DNA of 64,000 bases. Origin: Piscinibacter sp. XHJ-5 (GTDB lineage Bacteria > Pseudomonadota > Gammaproteobacteria > Burkholderiales > Burkholderiaceae_C). Below the pieces are notes generated by a model. The model made no database searches. It was not told the origin of the DNA and was given only the letters and a program-made list of their open reading frames with translations. A program made the position numbers and the translations under genes. Shown here piece after piece: positions 7,982 through 16,814 of the stretch. The first letter of the stretch is position 1, and each line of letters begins with the position of its first letter. The stretch covers positions 6,584,203 to 6,648,202 of the forward strand of contig NZ_CP123228.1 of NCBI RefSeq assembly GCF_029855045.1, in the 5' to 3' direction.

Positions 7982-9064
7982 ATGAACTACGCCGTCGATC
8001 CGGACATCGCCGTCGCCCGCACGCTGCCCGGCACGTTCTACCGCGACGAGGGCGCCTACGCGCTGGCGCGCGAGCGCGTGTTCGCACGCACCTGGCAATG
8101 GATAGGCGACAGCGACGACGTGGCCGCGCCGGGCTCTCTCTCGCCGCGGGAGATGCTGGCCGGCTGCCTGGACGAGCCGCTGCTGCTGGCACGCGACGCC
8201 GCGGGCACGCTGCGCTGCATGTCGAACGTCTGCACTCACCGCGCCAACCTGCTGGTGGCCGCGCCATGCCGCGCCGAGCAGATCCGCTGCCGCTACCACT
8301 CGCGCCGCTTCGACCTCGCCGGCCGCATGACCTTCATGCCCGAGTTCCGCGAGGCGCGCGACTTCCCGTCGGCGTCGGATCATCTGCCGCAGGTGCCGTT
8401 CGGCGAGCTCGGCTCGCAGCTGTTCGCCTCGGTCGAGCCGGCCGCGCCGCTGGACGACTTCCTGGGCGACGTGCGCTCGCGCCTGGGCTGGCTGCCGCTG
8501 CACGGATTTCGTCACGACGCCTCGCGCGACCGTGATTTCGAGATCCAGGCGCACTGGGCGCTGTACGTCGAGAACTACCTCGAAGGGCTGCACATCCCGT
8601 TCATCCACCCGGCGCTGAACCAGGTGCTCGACTTCAGCCGCTACCGCAGCGAGCTGTACCGCTACGCCAACCTGCAGCTCGCGCCGGCGCGCGACGGCGA
8701 GCCGGCGTTCGACCTGCCGCGCGAGTCGCCCGACCACGGCCAGCGCATCGCGGCCTATTACTACTGGGTGTTCCCGAACCTGATGCTCAACTTCTATCCG
8801 TGGGGCCTGTCCCTCAACCTGGTGCAGCCGCACGGCATCGCGCGCACGCGAATCGCCTTCCGGACCTACGTGCGGGATGCGAGCAAGCTCGACAGCGGCG
8901 CGGGCAGCGGGCTCGATCAGGTGGAAATGGAGGACGAGGAAGCGGTGGAAGCGGTGCAGCGCGGGGTGCGCTCGCGCTTCTATCGGCACGGTCGGTATTC
9001 ACCGGCGCGCGAACAGGGTGTGCATCACTTCCATCGGCTGCTGGCGGAATTCATGGCGTCATGA
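7982..9064 (+). CDS. Rieske-type ring-hydroxylating oxygenase, alpha subunit
   Basis: A 360-residue aromatic ring-hydroxylating oxygenase large subunit. The Rieske [2Fe-2S] ligands are Cys84-x-His86 and Cys103-x2-His106 (CTH ... CRYH). The mononuclear iron site is marked by YVENYLEGLHIPFIHPALN, with the two histidines of the 2-His-1-carboxylate triad. The length fits single-component-type or choline/carnitine-like members better than classical naphthalene dioxygenases (about 450). No ferredoxin, reductase or beta-subunit gene lies nearby, so it is an orphan that must borrow electrons from elsewhere. Its stop overlaps the stop of the convergent TSUP gene by 6 bases. Substrate unknown. Confidence 0.88.
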   Translation: MNYAVDPDIAVARTLPGTFYRDEGAYALARERVFARTWQWIGDSDDVAAPGSLSPREMLAGCLDEPLLLARDAAGTLRCMSNVCTHRANLLVAAPCRAEQIRCRYHSRRFDLAGRMTFMPEFREARDFPSASDHLPQVPFGELGSQLFASVEPAAPLDDFLGDVRSRLGWLPLHGFRHDASRDRDFEIQAHWALYVENYLEGLHIPFIHPALNQVLDFSRYRSELYRYANLQLAPARDGEPAFDLPRESPDHGQRIAAYYYWVFPNLMLNFYPWGLSLNLVQPHGIARTRIAFRTYVRDASKLDSGAGSGLDQVEMEDEEAVEAVQRGVRSRFYRHGRYSPAREQGVHHFHRLLAEFMAS

Positions 9065-9823
9065 CCGCAGGAAGGCGTCGTACCCCGTCTTCACGATCAA
9101 CGCCCCGACGACCACGATGAACACGCCGCGCACGAAACCGGCGCCGTGCTTCAGCGCGAGCCGCGTGCCCAGCAGGCTGCCCAGCACGTTGGCCAGCGCC
9201 ATCACCAGGGCGATGTGCCACCACACGTGGCCCTTGAGCGCGAACAGCACGAGCGACGCGAAGTTGGTGGCGCTGTTCAGCAGCTTGGCGCTGGCGCTCG
9301 CATGCAGGAAGTCGAATCCGAGCAGCCGCACGAACAGGAACACGAAGAAGCTGCCCGTGCCGGGACCGAAGAAGCCGTCGTAGAAGCCGAGCACGACGCC
9401 GATGCCCGAGGCGAGCGCCGCCTGGCGCACGCCCACGTGCTGCGGCGCGTGCGTGCGGCCCAGGTCCTTGCGCGCCAGCGTGTACAGCAGTACTGCGAGC
9501 AGGATGAACGGCAGCGCGCGGCGCAGGCCATGGGGGCTGACCTGCGTCACCGCCCACGCGCCGGCCAGCCCGCCCGCGAGCGCCGCCACCGCCGCCGGCG
9601 CCAGCGCGCCCCACGGCAACTGGACGCGGCGTGAGAACTGCACCGACGACCACGCCGTGCCCCAGATTGCCGCACCCTTGTTGGTGCCCAGCAGCGCCGG
9701 CGGCGGGGCGGTGGGAAAGACGCTGAACAGCGCAGGGATCAGGATCAGGCCCCCGCCGCCCACGATGGCGTCGATGAAGCCGGCGAAGAGAGACGCGAGG
9801 GTAACGGTGAAAAGCTCGAGCAT
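9059..9823 (-). CDS. TSUP (TauE/SafE) family permease
   Basis: An integral membrane protein of about 254 residues with roughly eight hydrophobic segments. The repeat signatures FAGFIDAIVGGGGLILIPAL (N-half) and LGFYDGFFGPGTGSFFVFLF (C-half) are diagnostic of the TauE/SafE family. These carry sulfite, sulfonates or other small organic anions across the inner membrane. I chose the start MLELF at 9823 rather than the ATG at 9841, because the latter abuts the T-run of a terminator hairpin and leaves no ribosome binding site. It is convergent with, and overlaps, the oxygenase gene. Substrate unknown. Confidence 0.88.
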   Translation of the reverse strand: MLELFTVTLASLFAGFIDAIVGGGGLILIPALFSVFPTAPPPALLGTNKGAAIWGTAWSSVQFSRRVQLPWGALAPAAVAALAGGLAGAWAVTQVSPHGLRRALPFILLAVLLYTLARKDLGRTHAPQHVGVRQAALASGIGVVLGFYDGFFGPGTGSFFVFLFVRLLGFDFLHASASAKLLNSATNFASLVLFALKGHVWWHIALVMALANVLGSLLGTRLALKHGAGFVRGVFIVVVGALIVKTGYDAFLRS

Positions 9824-9843
9824 CGGAGGCGGCGGGCCCATGA

Positions 9844-9873
9844 AAAAGGGCGCCGGTTCACCAGCGCCCTTTT
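9844..9873 (-). terminator. Rho-independent terminator downstream of the two-component operon
   Basis: AAAAGGGCGC (9844-9853) and GCGCCCTTTT (9864-9873) form a perfect 10-bp stem with a 10-base loop. On the minus strand the stem ends in TTTTTC. It would stop transcripts from the histidine kinase gene before the TSUP gene. Confidence 0.8.
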
Positions 9874-10066
9874 CATTCTGACATTGGCCGTTGCCGGCCT
9901 CGCCGTCCTGTGCGGTGTCGGGCTTGGCCTTTCACCGCGTCTTCTGTCTCCTCAGACCCCCGCCCTGCAGAGCACACAAATGGTGCCTGCCGCGAGAACC
10001 GGGACTTTAGGCCCGCTGTTTGCGCGCGGCATCAGTGGTTTCCCTGCGCCGTCCCGGTGCGCCGGT
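9874..10066. other. Intergenic region without a recognisable gene
   Basis: 193 bases between the terminator and the histidine kinase stop. No coding frame with genome-like codon use, no RNA gene and no repeat was recognised; it is probably the 3' untranslated part of the kinase mRNA. Confidence 0.5.
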
Positions 10067-11578
10067 TCAAGGGGTGACGGGCGGCAAGAACAGCGTGACG
10101 GTTGTGCCGCGCCCGGGCTCGCTGGCCACGTCGACGGTGCCGCCGTGCAGCTCGGCGATGCGCTTGACGATGGCCAGTCCCAGCCCCTTGCCGCCCACCC
10201 CCGTGGCCGGCGCGACGCTCTGGCGGCTCTGGTAGAACCGATCGAACAAGTGCGGCACGTCCGCGGCCGCGATGCCGGGCCCGGTATCCGCCACCGCGAT
10301 CTCGACGCGCGCGTCGCGGTGGCGCGCCGCCAGCGTGATGCGGTCGCCGGCGCGGCTGAACTTCAGCGCGTTGTCGATCAGGTTGGCCACCGCGCGCTCG
10401 AACAGCTCGATGTCCAGCGCGACGATGCAAGGCGCCTCGCCGTCGTGCACCATTTCCAGGCTCACGTGCTGCTGTGCGGCGCGCTCGCTGAAGCGCAGCG
10501 CGATGTCGTCGAGCAGCTCTGCGGCATCGAGCACCTCGGCCTGCAGCCGGAATGCCGGCTCGTCGAGCTGCGCCAGGTCGCCCAGCGACTGCACCAGGCG
10601 CGCTGCATTGCGCGTGTTGCGCAGCGCCATCTCGATGAGGCGGCGGTCGTCCTCGCGCTGCGCATCGCCACTCCAGCGGGTCTCCAGCGTCTCCAGACAC
10701 GCCACCGTCGCGGTCAGCGGCGAGCGCAGGTCGTGCGACAGGTTGCTGACTCCCTCCCGCCGGAAATGATCCAGCCGGCGCAGCGCCTCCCACTGCTGGC
10801 GCAGCGTGGCGAGCATGGCGCGAAAGCCGGCCGCGAGCCGACCGAATTCGTCGCGCGCCGATGCATCGGGCAGGGCGATCGCGTGAGGGTCCGCGGCGCC
10901 GCCGTCCAGCCCTTCGCGGGAGACCGCCGCCACCGCATCGCTGAGCTGGCGCAGCGGGCGTGTCACGGTGGCGATGACCCAGACGGCGAGCAGCGTCGCG
11001 ATGGTCACCACCGCGACGATGGCGGCGAGGGCCGGCTTGGCGATGGTGCTGCCGAAGAGCGCCAGGCCGCCCTCGGGCACCTGCGGCCGGTGCGCCACCA
11101 GGTACAGGTAGCCGGCAACTGCCTCGTCCCGGCGAATGACGGCGCGGCGCACCGGCTTGGCGGCGATGACCGCGTGGGCGTCCATGCGCTCGGGGTCGTC
11201 GCCCATCACGTAGGGCATGGGCTGCGCGCTCACCGCCTGCAGCACCGGAGTGAGCGCCACCTTGAAACCGGGCGGCAGCTTCGCCTGTCCGGTGAACGCG
11301 AGCACGGTGCCGCGCGCGTCCAGCAGGTAGAGCTGGGCGTCCGGCTCGAACAGCACCAGGTTGCGCAGGAAGCCGACGAACTCTTCCGGATGCCGCTCGT
11401 GCATCTCGAACAGGTTGTCGTACATCGCCACGACCCGGCCGAGGAAGGCATTCGCCCGGTGGTAGGTGGTCTCGTGCTCGAAGCGCTGAAAGGCGTAGAG
11501 CACGGTGGCGATGACGCCGAGCGCGGTGAGCACGCCGGTGATGAAGATGGTCAGCGCGATCTTGAGGCGGACGCTCAT
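10067..11578 (-). CDS. Membrane sensor histidine kinase
   Basis: A 503-residue sensor kinase. TM1 is at about residues 7-30 and TM2 at 183-205. Between them lies a periplasmic sensor domain of about 150 residues with a PAS/Cache-like stretch (LYLLDARGTVLAFTG). A HAMP domain follows, then the H-box NLSHDLRSPLTA with the phospho-accepting His282. The ATPase domain shows the N-box NLIDNALKFS, the G1 box DTGPGIAAADV and the G2 box GKGLGLAIV. It lies 43 bases downstream of its cognate OmpR-type response regulator gene, and the transcript ends at the hairpin at 9844-9873. The stimulus is unknown. Confidence 0.93.
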   Translation of the reverse strand: MSVRLKIALTIFITGVLTALGVIATVLYAFQRFEHETTYHRANAFLGRVVAMYDNLFEMHERHPEEFVGFLRNLVLFEPDAQLYLLDARGTVLAFTGQAKLPPGFKVALTPVLQAVSAQPMPYVMGDDPERMDAHAVIAAKPVRRAVIRRDEAVAGYLYLVAHRPQVPEGGLALFGSTIAKPALAAIVAVVTIATLLAVWVIATVTRPLRQLSDAVAAVSREGLDGGAADPHAIALPDASARDEFGRLAAGFRAMLATLRQQWEALRRLDHFRREGVSNLSHDLRSPLTATVACLETLETRWSGDAQREDDRRLIEMALRNTRNAARLVQSLGDLAQLDEPAFRLQAEVLDAAELLDDIALRFSERAAQQHVSLEMVHDGEAPCIVALDIELFERAVANLIDNALKFSRAGDRITLAARHRDARVEIAVADTGPGIAAADVPHLFDRFYQSRQSVAPATGVGGKGLGLAIVKRIAELHGGTVDVASEPGRGTTVTLFLPPVTP

Positions 11579-11621
11579 GCGGGGCGGGCGGCCGACGTGC
11601 TCGTCGGGCGGGAGGTGGTCG

Positions 11622-12335
11622 TCATCGCGGCGCTTCGCGCATCTTGTAGCCGGCGCCGCGCACGGTGAGGATGAGCTGCGGCCGCATCGGATCGGCTTCC
11701 AGCTTGGCGCGCAGCCGGTTGATGTGCGTGGTCACCGTGTGCTCGTAGCCGTCGTGCGTGTAGCCCCATACCGCGTTCAGCAGCTGACCGCGCGAGAACA
11801 CGTGCCCCGGGTGCTGTGCGAAGTGCAGCAGCAGGTCGAATTCCAGCGCGGTGAAGTCGAGCAGGGTGCCGCGATAGCGCACCTGCCGCTTGGCCGGCAG
11901 GATCTCCAGGTCGCCGTTGCGCACGACGCTGGGCTGGGCGGCGGCCTGCGCCTGCGCCGCGCGCAGCAGGTCGGCGCGACGCAGCAGCGCCTTCACGCGC
12001 GCCAGCAGCTCGGCCAGCGAGAACGGCTTGGTGAGGTAGTCGTCGGCGCCCAGCTCCAGCCCGAGCACGCGATCGAGCTCGGTGGACTTCGCGGTGAGCA
12101 TCAGGATGGGCGTGCTGCGGCCGCGGGCGCGCAGCGCCTTGCACACCTCCAGCCCATCCAGGCCCGGCATCATCAGGTCGAGCACCAGCAGGTCGCTCGA
12201 CTGCTCGTTCTGGCTCTCGAGCGCCGTCACGCCGTCGGCCACGGCCGTCACCTCGTAGCCGGCGTTGCGCAGGTTCATCACGATCAGATCGCGGATGTCG
12301 GCCTGGTCTTCGGCGACGAGGATGGTGGAGGCCAT
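11622..12335 (-). CDS. OmpR/PhoB-family response regulator
   Basis: A 237-residue response regulator. The receiver domain (1-120) has the acidic pocket at AEDQAD, the phospho-acceptor Asp53 in VLDLMMPGLDG, and the conserved Thr (LTAKS) and Lys (TKPF). The C-terminal winged-helix domain (about 135-235) has FDLLLHFAQHPGHVFSRGQL and THINRLRAKLEADP, of OmpR/PhoB type. It is first in the operon with the histidine kinase, and divergent from an ECF sigma gene across 128 bases. Target genes are not evident. Confidence 0.94.
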   Translation of the reverse strand: MASTILVAEDQADIRDLIVMNLRNAGYEVTAVADGVTALESQNEQSSDLLVLDLMMPGLDGLEVCKALRARGRSTPILMLTAKSTELDRVLGLELGADDYLTKPFSLAELLARVKALLRRADLLRAAQAQAAAQPSVVRNGDLEILPAKRQVRYRGTLLDFTALEFDLLLHFAQHPGHVFSRGQLLNAVWGYTHDGYEHTVTTHINRLRAKLEADPMRPQLILTVRGAGYKMREAPR

Positions 12336-12463
12336 GCGCCATTGTCGCGGCCGGCGCCTGCGTTCTTACGCGAATGTGATCGTCCTGTGATGGTTCGCGA
12401 GGGCCCCGCGAGGCGCGGCAACGAGAGTCGATCCCGTTGCACGACGACACCGAGGAGCCCGCA

Positions 12464-12973
12464 ATGAACGCCCAAGCCGCTTCCGTTTCCTGGCCCGACA
12501 TGGTCTCCCACCGCGGCTACCTGGTCCGCTTTGCCCAGCGCCGGCTGCACGACCCGATGCTGGCCGAAGACGTGGTGCACGACGTGTTCGAAGCCGTGCT
12601 GTCGGGCCGCGCCGCATTCGCCGGCCGGGCCGCGCTGCGCTCGTGGCTCACCGCCATCCTGAAGAACAAGATCGTCGACCTGGTGCGCCAGCGCGCCGGC
12701 CTGGACAGCTGGGAGCAGATCGATGAGGAGGGCGAGGACCGTGCCGACACGCTCGCCTGCCCGCAGCCGCGGCCGGACGAAGTGGCCGAGCAGCGCCAGG
12801 CGCTCGCCCGCACGCTGGCCCGCATCGAGCAGCTGCCGGAGGGCCTGCGCGACGTGATCCGGCTTCGCGTGCTGCAGGACCAGCCGACCGAGGCGGTGTG
12901 CGACGCGCTGGCGATCAGCGAGGAAAACCTCTTCGTGCGGCTGCACAGGGCGAGAAAGCAGCTGGCCGCTTGA
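12464..12973 (+). CDS. ECF-type sigma factor without adjacent anti-sigma gene
   Basis: A 169-residue sigma factor. Region 2 is at about residues 15-80 (HRGYLVRFAQRRLHDPMLAE, LRSWLTAILKNKIVDLVR) and region 4 at 110-165 (LPEGLRDVIRLRVLQDQP, SEENLFVRLHRARKQLAA). The ATG at 12464 is preferred over the TTG at 12437, since GAGGAG lies just upstream of it. No anti-sigma gene follows: the next gene is cysB, 95 bases on. Relatives are often followed by a small zinc-finger anti-sigma gene, which is missing here. The signal and regulon are unknown. Confidence 0.88.
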   Translation: MNAQAASVSWPDMVSHRGYLVRFAQRRLHDPMLAEDVVHDVFEAVLSGRAAFAGRAALRSWLTAILKNKIVDLVRQRAGLDSWEQIDEEGEDRADTLACPQPRPDEVAEQRQALARTLARIEQLPEGLRDVIRLRVLQDQPTEAVCDALAISEENLFVRLHRARKQLAA

Positions 12974-13028
12974 GCGTGCGCGCATATCGATAGAAGCAAT
13001 CTGCCGTTGCGGCGGTTGCGCGGTTTTC

Positions 13029-13059
13029 GCAGAATGCAGAGCCTTTTTATGCGTTCTGC
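13029..13059. promoter_or_regulatory. 10-bp inverted repeat in the cysB leader
   Basis: GCAGAATGCA (13029-13038) and TGCGTTCTGC (13050-13059) match at 9 of 10 positions around an 11-base T-rich spacer. The repeat ends 9 bases before the cysB ATG, so it could be an autoregulatory operator or an mRNA hairpin over the start region. Confidence 0.5.
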
Positions 13060-13068
13060 GCGTTAGCC

Positions 13069-14013
13069 ATGAATTTCCAGCAACTGCGCTCGGTGCGCGA
13101 GACGGTCCGTCGAGGCTTCAACCTGACCGAAGTCGCCGCGGCCTTGCACACCTCGCAGCCCGGCATCAGCCGCCAGATCCGCGAGCTGGAGGACGAGCTG
13201 GGCATCGAGATCTTCGTGCGCGCCGGCAAGCGGCTGACCGGGCTGACCCCGCCGGGCGAAAGCGTGCTGCCCATCGTCGAGCGGCTGCTCCTGGACAGCG
13301 ACAACCTGCGCCGGGTGGGCCAGGAGTTCAGCGCCCAGACCAGCGGGCGCCTGTCGATCGCCGCCACGCACTCGCAGGCGCGCTACGCGCTGCCGGCCGT
13401 CGTGCGCGACTTCCGCCAGCTGTATCCGCAGGTGGTGCTCAGCCTGCACCAGGGGTCGCCCCGCCAGGTCGCGGAGATGTTGCTGACCGGGGAAGCGGAC
13501 CTGGGCGTGGCCACCGAGGCGCTGGCGCATTACGTCCAGCTGGCGGCCATGCCGTGCTACCGCTGGACGCACAGCGTCGTGGTGCCGCCGGGCCATGAGC
13601 TGCTGCAAGGCCACCTCAGCCTGCAACGGCTGGCGCGCCATCCCATCATCACCTACGAGACCGGCTACACCGGACGCATCCACATCGACGAGGCCTTCGC
13701 GCGCGCGGGCCTCAAGCCCAGCGTGGTCCTGTCGGCGATGGACGCCGATGTCATCAAGACCTATGTGGAGCTGGGCATGGGCGTGGGCATCGTCGCCTCG
13801 ATCGCCTTCGACGCGGAGCGCGACCGCAGCCTGAGGGCGATCGATGCCGGCGCGTTGTTCGAGGTCAACGTGACCCGCCTGGCGGTGCGCCGCGGCACGT
13901 GGCTGCGCGGCTACGTCTACGCCTTCATCGAAGCCTTTGCGCCGACCTTGACCCGCGCGGCGGTGGAGCGGGCGTTGGAGGGCGAGGGCGAGGTGGAGGC
14001 GGCCTCGCCTTGA
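13069..14013 (+). CDS. cysB: LysR-family regulator of sulfur assimilation, CysB type
   Basis: A 314-residue protein with strong CysB/Cbl character. The HTH is MNFQQLRSVRETVRRGFNLT, then TSQPGISRQIRELEDELGIE, the form seen in CysB rather than generic LysR proteins. The effector domain has ATHSQARYALPAVVRDFRQL and TYETGYTGRIHIDEAF, both CysB signatures. In enterobacteria CysB activates sulfate and thiosulfate uptake and cysteine synthesis with N-acetylserine as inducer. It is convergent with the sulfate permease operon, 13 bases from the cysA stop, which supports the call. A large inverted repeat in its leader may be autoregulatory. Confidence 0.92.
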   Translation: MNFQQLRSVRETVRRGFNLTEVAAALHTSQPGISRQIRELEDELGIEIFVRAGKRLTGLTPPGESVLPIVERLLLDSDNLRRVGQEFSAQTSGRLSIAATHSQARYALPAVVRDFRQLYPQVVLSLHQGSPRQVAEMLLTGEADLGVATEALAHYVQLAAMPCYRWTHSVVVPPGHELLQGHLSLQRLARHPIITYETGYTGRIHIDEAFARAGLKPSVVLSAMDADVIKTYVELGMGVGIVASIAFDAERDRSLRAIDAGALFEVNVTRLAVRRGTWLRGYVYAFIEAFAPTLTRAAVERALEGEGEVEAASP

Positions 14014-14026
14014 TGCGTGCCCGTTC

Positions 14027-15073
14027 TCAAATCGCCGCCGCCGGATCGAACTGCTCCGCGCTGAACGTGGTGACGCGCCGCGGCCGCAGATGCACGGTCG
14101 CTCCCGCGCGCAGGCCCAGCGACTCGCGCAAGGCCAGATAGTCTGCGCGCGGCAGCTCGACGTCGACGTAGCTGCCGTCGTCGACGCGCTTGAACTCGAG
14201 GCGCGTGTTGGGCCCCACCGTCAGCGCCTGGGCCAGGGTGGCCGCGATCGCACCGTCTTCGGCGCGACCCAGGATCTCGAGCTCGTGCGGACGCACGTAG
14301 CTCACGTCGCCGGAGCTGCCGCCGGCTCGGTCCACGCGGCCGTGGAAGAGGTTCACGTCGCCGAGGAACTGCAGCACGAACGGCGTCGCCGGGTGGTCGT
14401 ACACCTCGTCGGGCGGACCGTCCTGCTCGATGCGGCCGTGGTTCATCACGACGATGCGGTCGGCCACCTCCATCGCCTCTTCCTGGTCGTGCGTGACGAA
14501 CACGCTGGTCACGTGCACCTCGTCGTGCAGGCGACGCAGCCAGCGGCGCAGCTCCTTGCGCACCTTGGCGTCCAGGGCGCCAAAGGGCTCGTCCAGCAGC
14601 AGCACCTTGGGCTCCACCGCCAGCGCGCGCGCCAGCGCGATGCGCTGCCGCTGCCCACCGGAGAGCTGGTGCGGGTAGCGGTCGGCGATCCAGTCGAGCT
14701 GCACCAGCTTCAGCAGCTCCATCACCTTGGCGCGGATCTCCTTCTCCGGCGGCCGCGTTGCCTTGGGCCGCACGCGCAGGCCGAACGCGACGTTCTCGAA
14801 GATCGTCATGTGTCCGAACAGCGCATAGTGCTGGAACACGAATCCGACCTGGCGGTCGCGCACGTCGGTGTGGGTGGCATCCTCGCCGTGGAACAGCACC
14901 GTGCCGGTGTCGGGCACCTCCAGCCCCGCGATGATGCGCAGCAGCGTCGTCTTGCCCGAGCCCGAGGGGCCCAGCAGCGCGACCAGCTCGCCGGCGCGGA
15001 TGTCGAGGTTGAGGTTGTCGCAGACGACGGTCTCGCCGAAGCGCTTGTGAAGATTGCGCACCTCGATGCTCAT
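14027..15073 (-). CDS. cysA: Sulfate/thiosulfate ABC transporter ATPase
   Basis: A 348-residue ATPase that powers sulfate and thiosulfate import. It has Walker [12 protein letters not shown] (about residues 35-45), the signature [15 protein letters not shown], Walker [13 protein letters not shown] and the switch His in VTHDQEEA. The C-terminal 110 residues form the TOBE-type domain expected of CysA ([12 protein letters not shown]). The first residues [17 protein letters not shown] and the start at 15073 are set by the ATGA overlap with cysW. It is the last gene of the sbp-cysPTWA series. Confidence 0.97.
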   Translation of the reverse strand: MSIEVRNLHKRFGETVVCDNLNLDIRAGELVALLGPSGSGKTTLLRIIAGLEVPDTGTVLFHGEDATHTDVRDRQVGFVFQHYALFGHMTIFENVAFGLRVRPKATRPPEKEIRAKVMELLKLVQLDWIADRYPHQLSGGQRQRIALARALAVEPKVLLLDEPFGALDAKVRKELRRWLRRLHDEVHVTSVFVTHDQEEAMEVADRIVVMNHGRIEQDGPPDEVYDHPATPFVLQFLGDVNLFHGRVDRAGGSSGDVSYVRPHELEILGRAEDGAIAATLAQALTVGPNTRLEFKRVDDGSYVDVELPRADYLALRESLGLRAGATVHLRPRRVTTFSAEQFDPAAAI

Positions 15074-15978
15074 TCGCTTCTCTCCTGGACCTTGAGATCC
15101 GCCTTGACGCGCTGCTCGACGACGAACTTGAGCACCAGCGTGACCAGCGCCAGGCCGGCCAGCAGCGAGGCCACCGCGAACGACGCGGCGAACTGGTACT
15201 CGTTGTAGAGGATCTCGATGTGCAGCGGCATCGTGTTGGTCTGCCCGCGGATGTGGCCCGACACGACGCTGACGGCGCCGAACTCGCCCATCGCCCGCGC
15301 ATTGCACAGGATCACGCCGTACAGCAGCGCCCACTTGATGTTGGGCAGCGTGACGCGGCGAAAGATCTGCCAGCCGTTGGCGCCCAGCACGCGCGCCGCC
15401 TCTTCCTGCTCGGTGCCTTGCGCCTGCATCAGCGGAATGAGCTCGCGGGCGACGAACGGGAAGGTGATGAAGACGGTGGCGAGCACGATGCCGGGCACCG
15501 CGAAGATGATCTTCAGGTCGTGGTCGCGCAGCCATTCGCCGAACCAGCCCTGCAGGCCGAACACCAGCACGTAGATGAGTCCGGAGATCACCGGGCTCAC
15601 CGAGAACGGCAGGTCGATCAGGGTGAGCAGCACATTCTTGCCGCGGAAGTCGAACTTCGCGATGCACCAGGCGGCGGCGATGCCGAACACCAGGTTCAGC
15701 GGCACGGAGACGGCGGCCGCGATCAGCGTGAGCTTGATCGCCGACACCGCATCCGGATCGGTGATGGCGGCGAGGTAGACCTCGGCGCCCTTCTTGAACG
15801 CCTCGGCGAACACGATGGCCAGCGGCACGAACAGGAACAGGCTGAGGAACGCGAGCGCGATGCCGATCAGCAGCCACTTGACCCACCTCGGCTCGGTGGT
15901 CGCGTCGGCGATGCGGCGCGGGGCGACGGCCGGCGCAGCGGCGGAGGCGGGCGCGGCCTTGACGGGAATCGCGCTCAT
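15070..15978 (-). CDS. cysW: Sulfate/thiosulfate ABC transporter permease CysW
   Basis: A 302-residue inner-membrane permease with about six spans. The family EAA loop is present ([20 protein letters not shown]), which docks on CysA. Characteristic motifs are [20 protein letters not shown] and [19 protein letters not shown]. The N-terminal 35 residues are an alanine/proline-rich cytoplasmic extension. Both ends use coupled junctions, ATGA with cysT and ATGA with cysA, so the three proteins are made in step. Confidence 0.96.
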   Translation of the reverse strand: MSAIPVKAAPASAAAPAVAPRRIADATTEPRWVKWLLIGIALAFLSLFLFVPLAIVFAEAFKKGAEVYLAAITDPDAVSAIKLTLIAAAVSVPLNLVFGIAAAWCIAKFDFRGKNVLLTLIDLPFSVSPVISGLIYVLVFGLQGWFGEWLRDHDLKIIFAVPGIVLATVFITFPFVARELIPLMQAQGTEQEEAARVLGANGWQIFRRVTLPNIKWALLYGVILCNARAMGEFGAVSVVSGHIRGQTNTMPLHIEILYNEYQFAASFAVASLLAGLALVTLVLKFVVEQRVKADLKVQERSE

Positions 15979-16811
15979 CACCGGCCCTGCCTCGCCCGCG
16001 CCCATGCCTGCAGCGCGTTGATCGCGAGCAGCAGCACGAAGGCCGACACCAGCATCACCACCGCGATCGCCGTCGCGCCGGTGTAGTCGTACTGCTCGAG
16101 CTTGGTGATGATCAGCAGCGGCGTGATCTCGCTGACCATCGGCATGTTGCCGGCGATGAAGATGACCGAGCCGTATTCGCCCAGCGCGCGTGCGAAGGCC
16201 AGCGCGAAGCCGGTGAGCAGTGCCGGCGTCACGATGGGCAGGATCACTTTCGTGAAGGTCTGCCAGCGCGTCGCGCCGAGTGTGGCCGCCGCCTCCTCGA
16301 TCTCCTTGTGCAGGTCTTCGAGCACGGGCTGCAAGGTGCGCACGACGAACGGCAGCCCGATGAAGGTGAGCGCGACGAAAACGCCCAGCGGCGTGAAGCT
16401 CACCTTGAACGGCAGGTGCGAGCCGATCCAGCCGTTCTGCGCATACAGCGCCGTGAGCGCGATGCCCGCCACGGCCGTGGGCAGGGCGAAAGGCAGGTCG
16501 ACCAGTGCATCGACGATGCGCTTGGCCGGGAAGTCGTAGCGCACCAGCACCCAGGCGACGACGAGGCCGAAGAAGGCGTTGAGCAGCGCGGCGCCGAACG
16601 ACGCGCCGAAGGTCAGCCGATACGACGCCAGCACGCGCGGCGCGCTGACCGCCTCCCAGAAGGCCGGCCAGGTCATCGTGAAGGTCTTGAGGAACGCCGC
16701 CGACAGTGGGATCAGCACGATGAAGCCGAGGTACAGCAGCGTGAAGCCCAGCGCCAGGTCGAAGCCCGGCAGCACGCTGTGCCGCCTGAGAAGGACGCGC
16801 GAGAAGACCAT
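15978..16811 (-). CDS. cysT: Sulfate/thiosulfate ABC transporter permease CysT (CysU)
   Basis: A 277-residue permease that pairs with CysW to form the transmembrane channel. It has about six spans, the EAA loop ([20 protein letters not shown]) and the motif [20 protein letters not shown], typical of CysT. The length agrees with E. coli CysU (277). It starts 3 bases after the cysP stop and overlaps the cysW start. Confidence 0.96.
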   Translation of the reverse strand: MVFSRVLLRRHSVLPGFDLALGFTLLYLGFIVLIPLSAAFLKTFTMTWPAFWEAVSAPRVLASYRLTFGASFGAALLNAFFGLVVAWVLVRYDFPAKRIVDALVDLPFALPTAVAGIALTALYAQNGWIGSHLPFKVSFTPLGVFVALTFIGLPFVVRTLQPVLEDLHKEIEEAAATLGATRWQTFTKVILPIVTPALLTGFALAFARALGEYGSVIFIAGNMPMVSEITPLLIITKLEQYDYTGATAIAVVMLVSAFVLLLAINALQAWARARQGR

Positions 16812-16814
16812 CGG

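Noticed and set aside
5837..8989. Very long open frame on the minus strand across sigma, anti-sigma, HDOD and oxygenase genes
   Set aside because: Antisense of well-supported genes; long stop-free frames are expected in DNA of this GC content.
9884..11668. Long open frame opposite the histidine kinase gene
   Set aside because: It is a shadow of the minus-strand kinase; the translation is low-complexity Arg/His/Ala-rich and matches no family.
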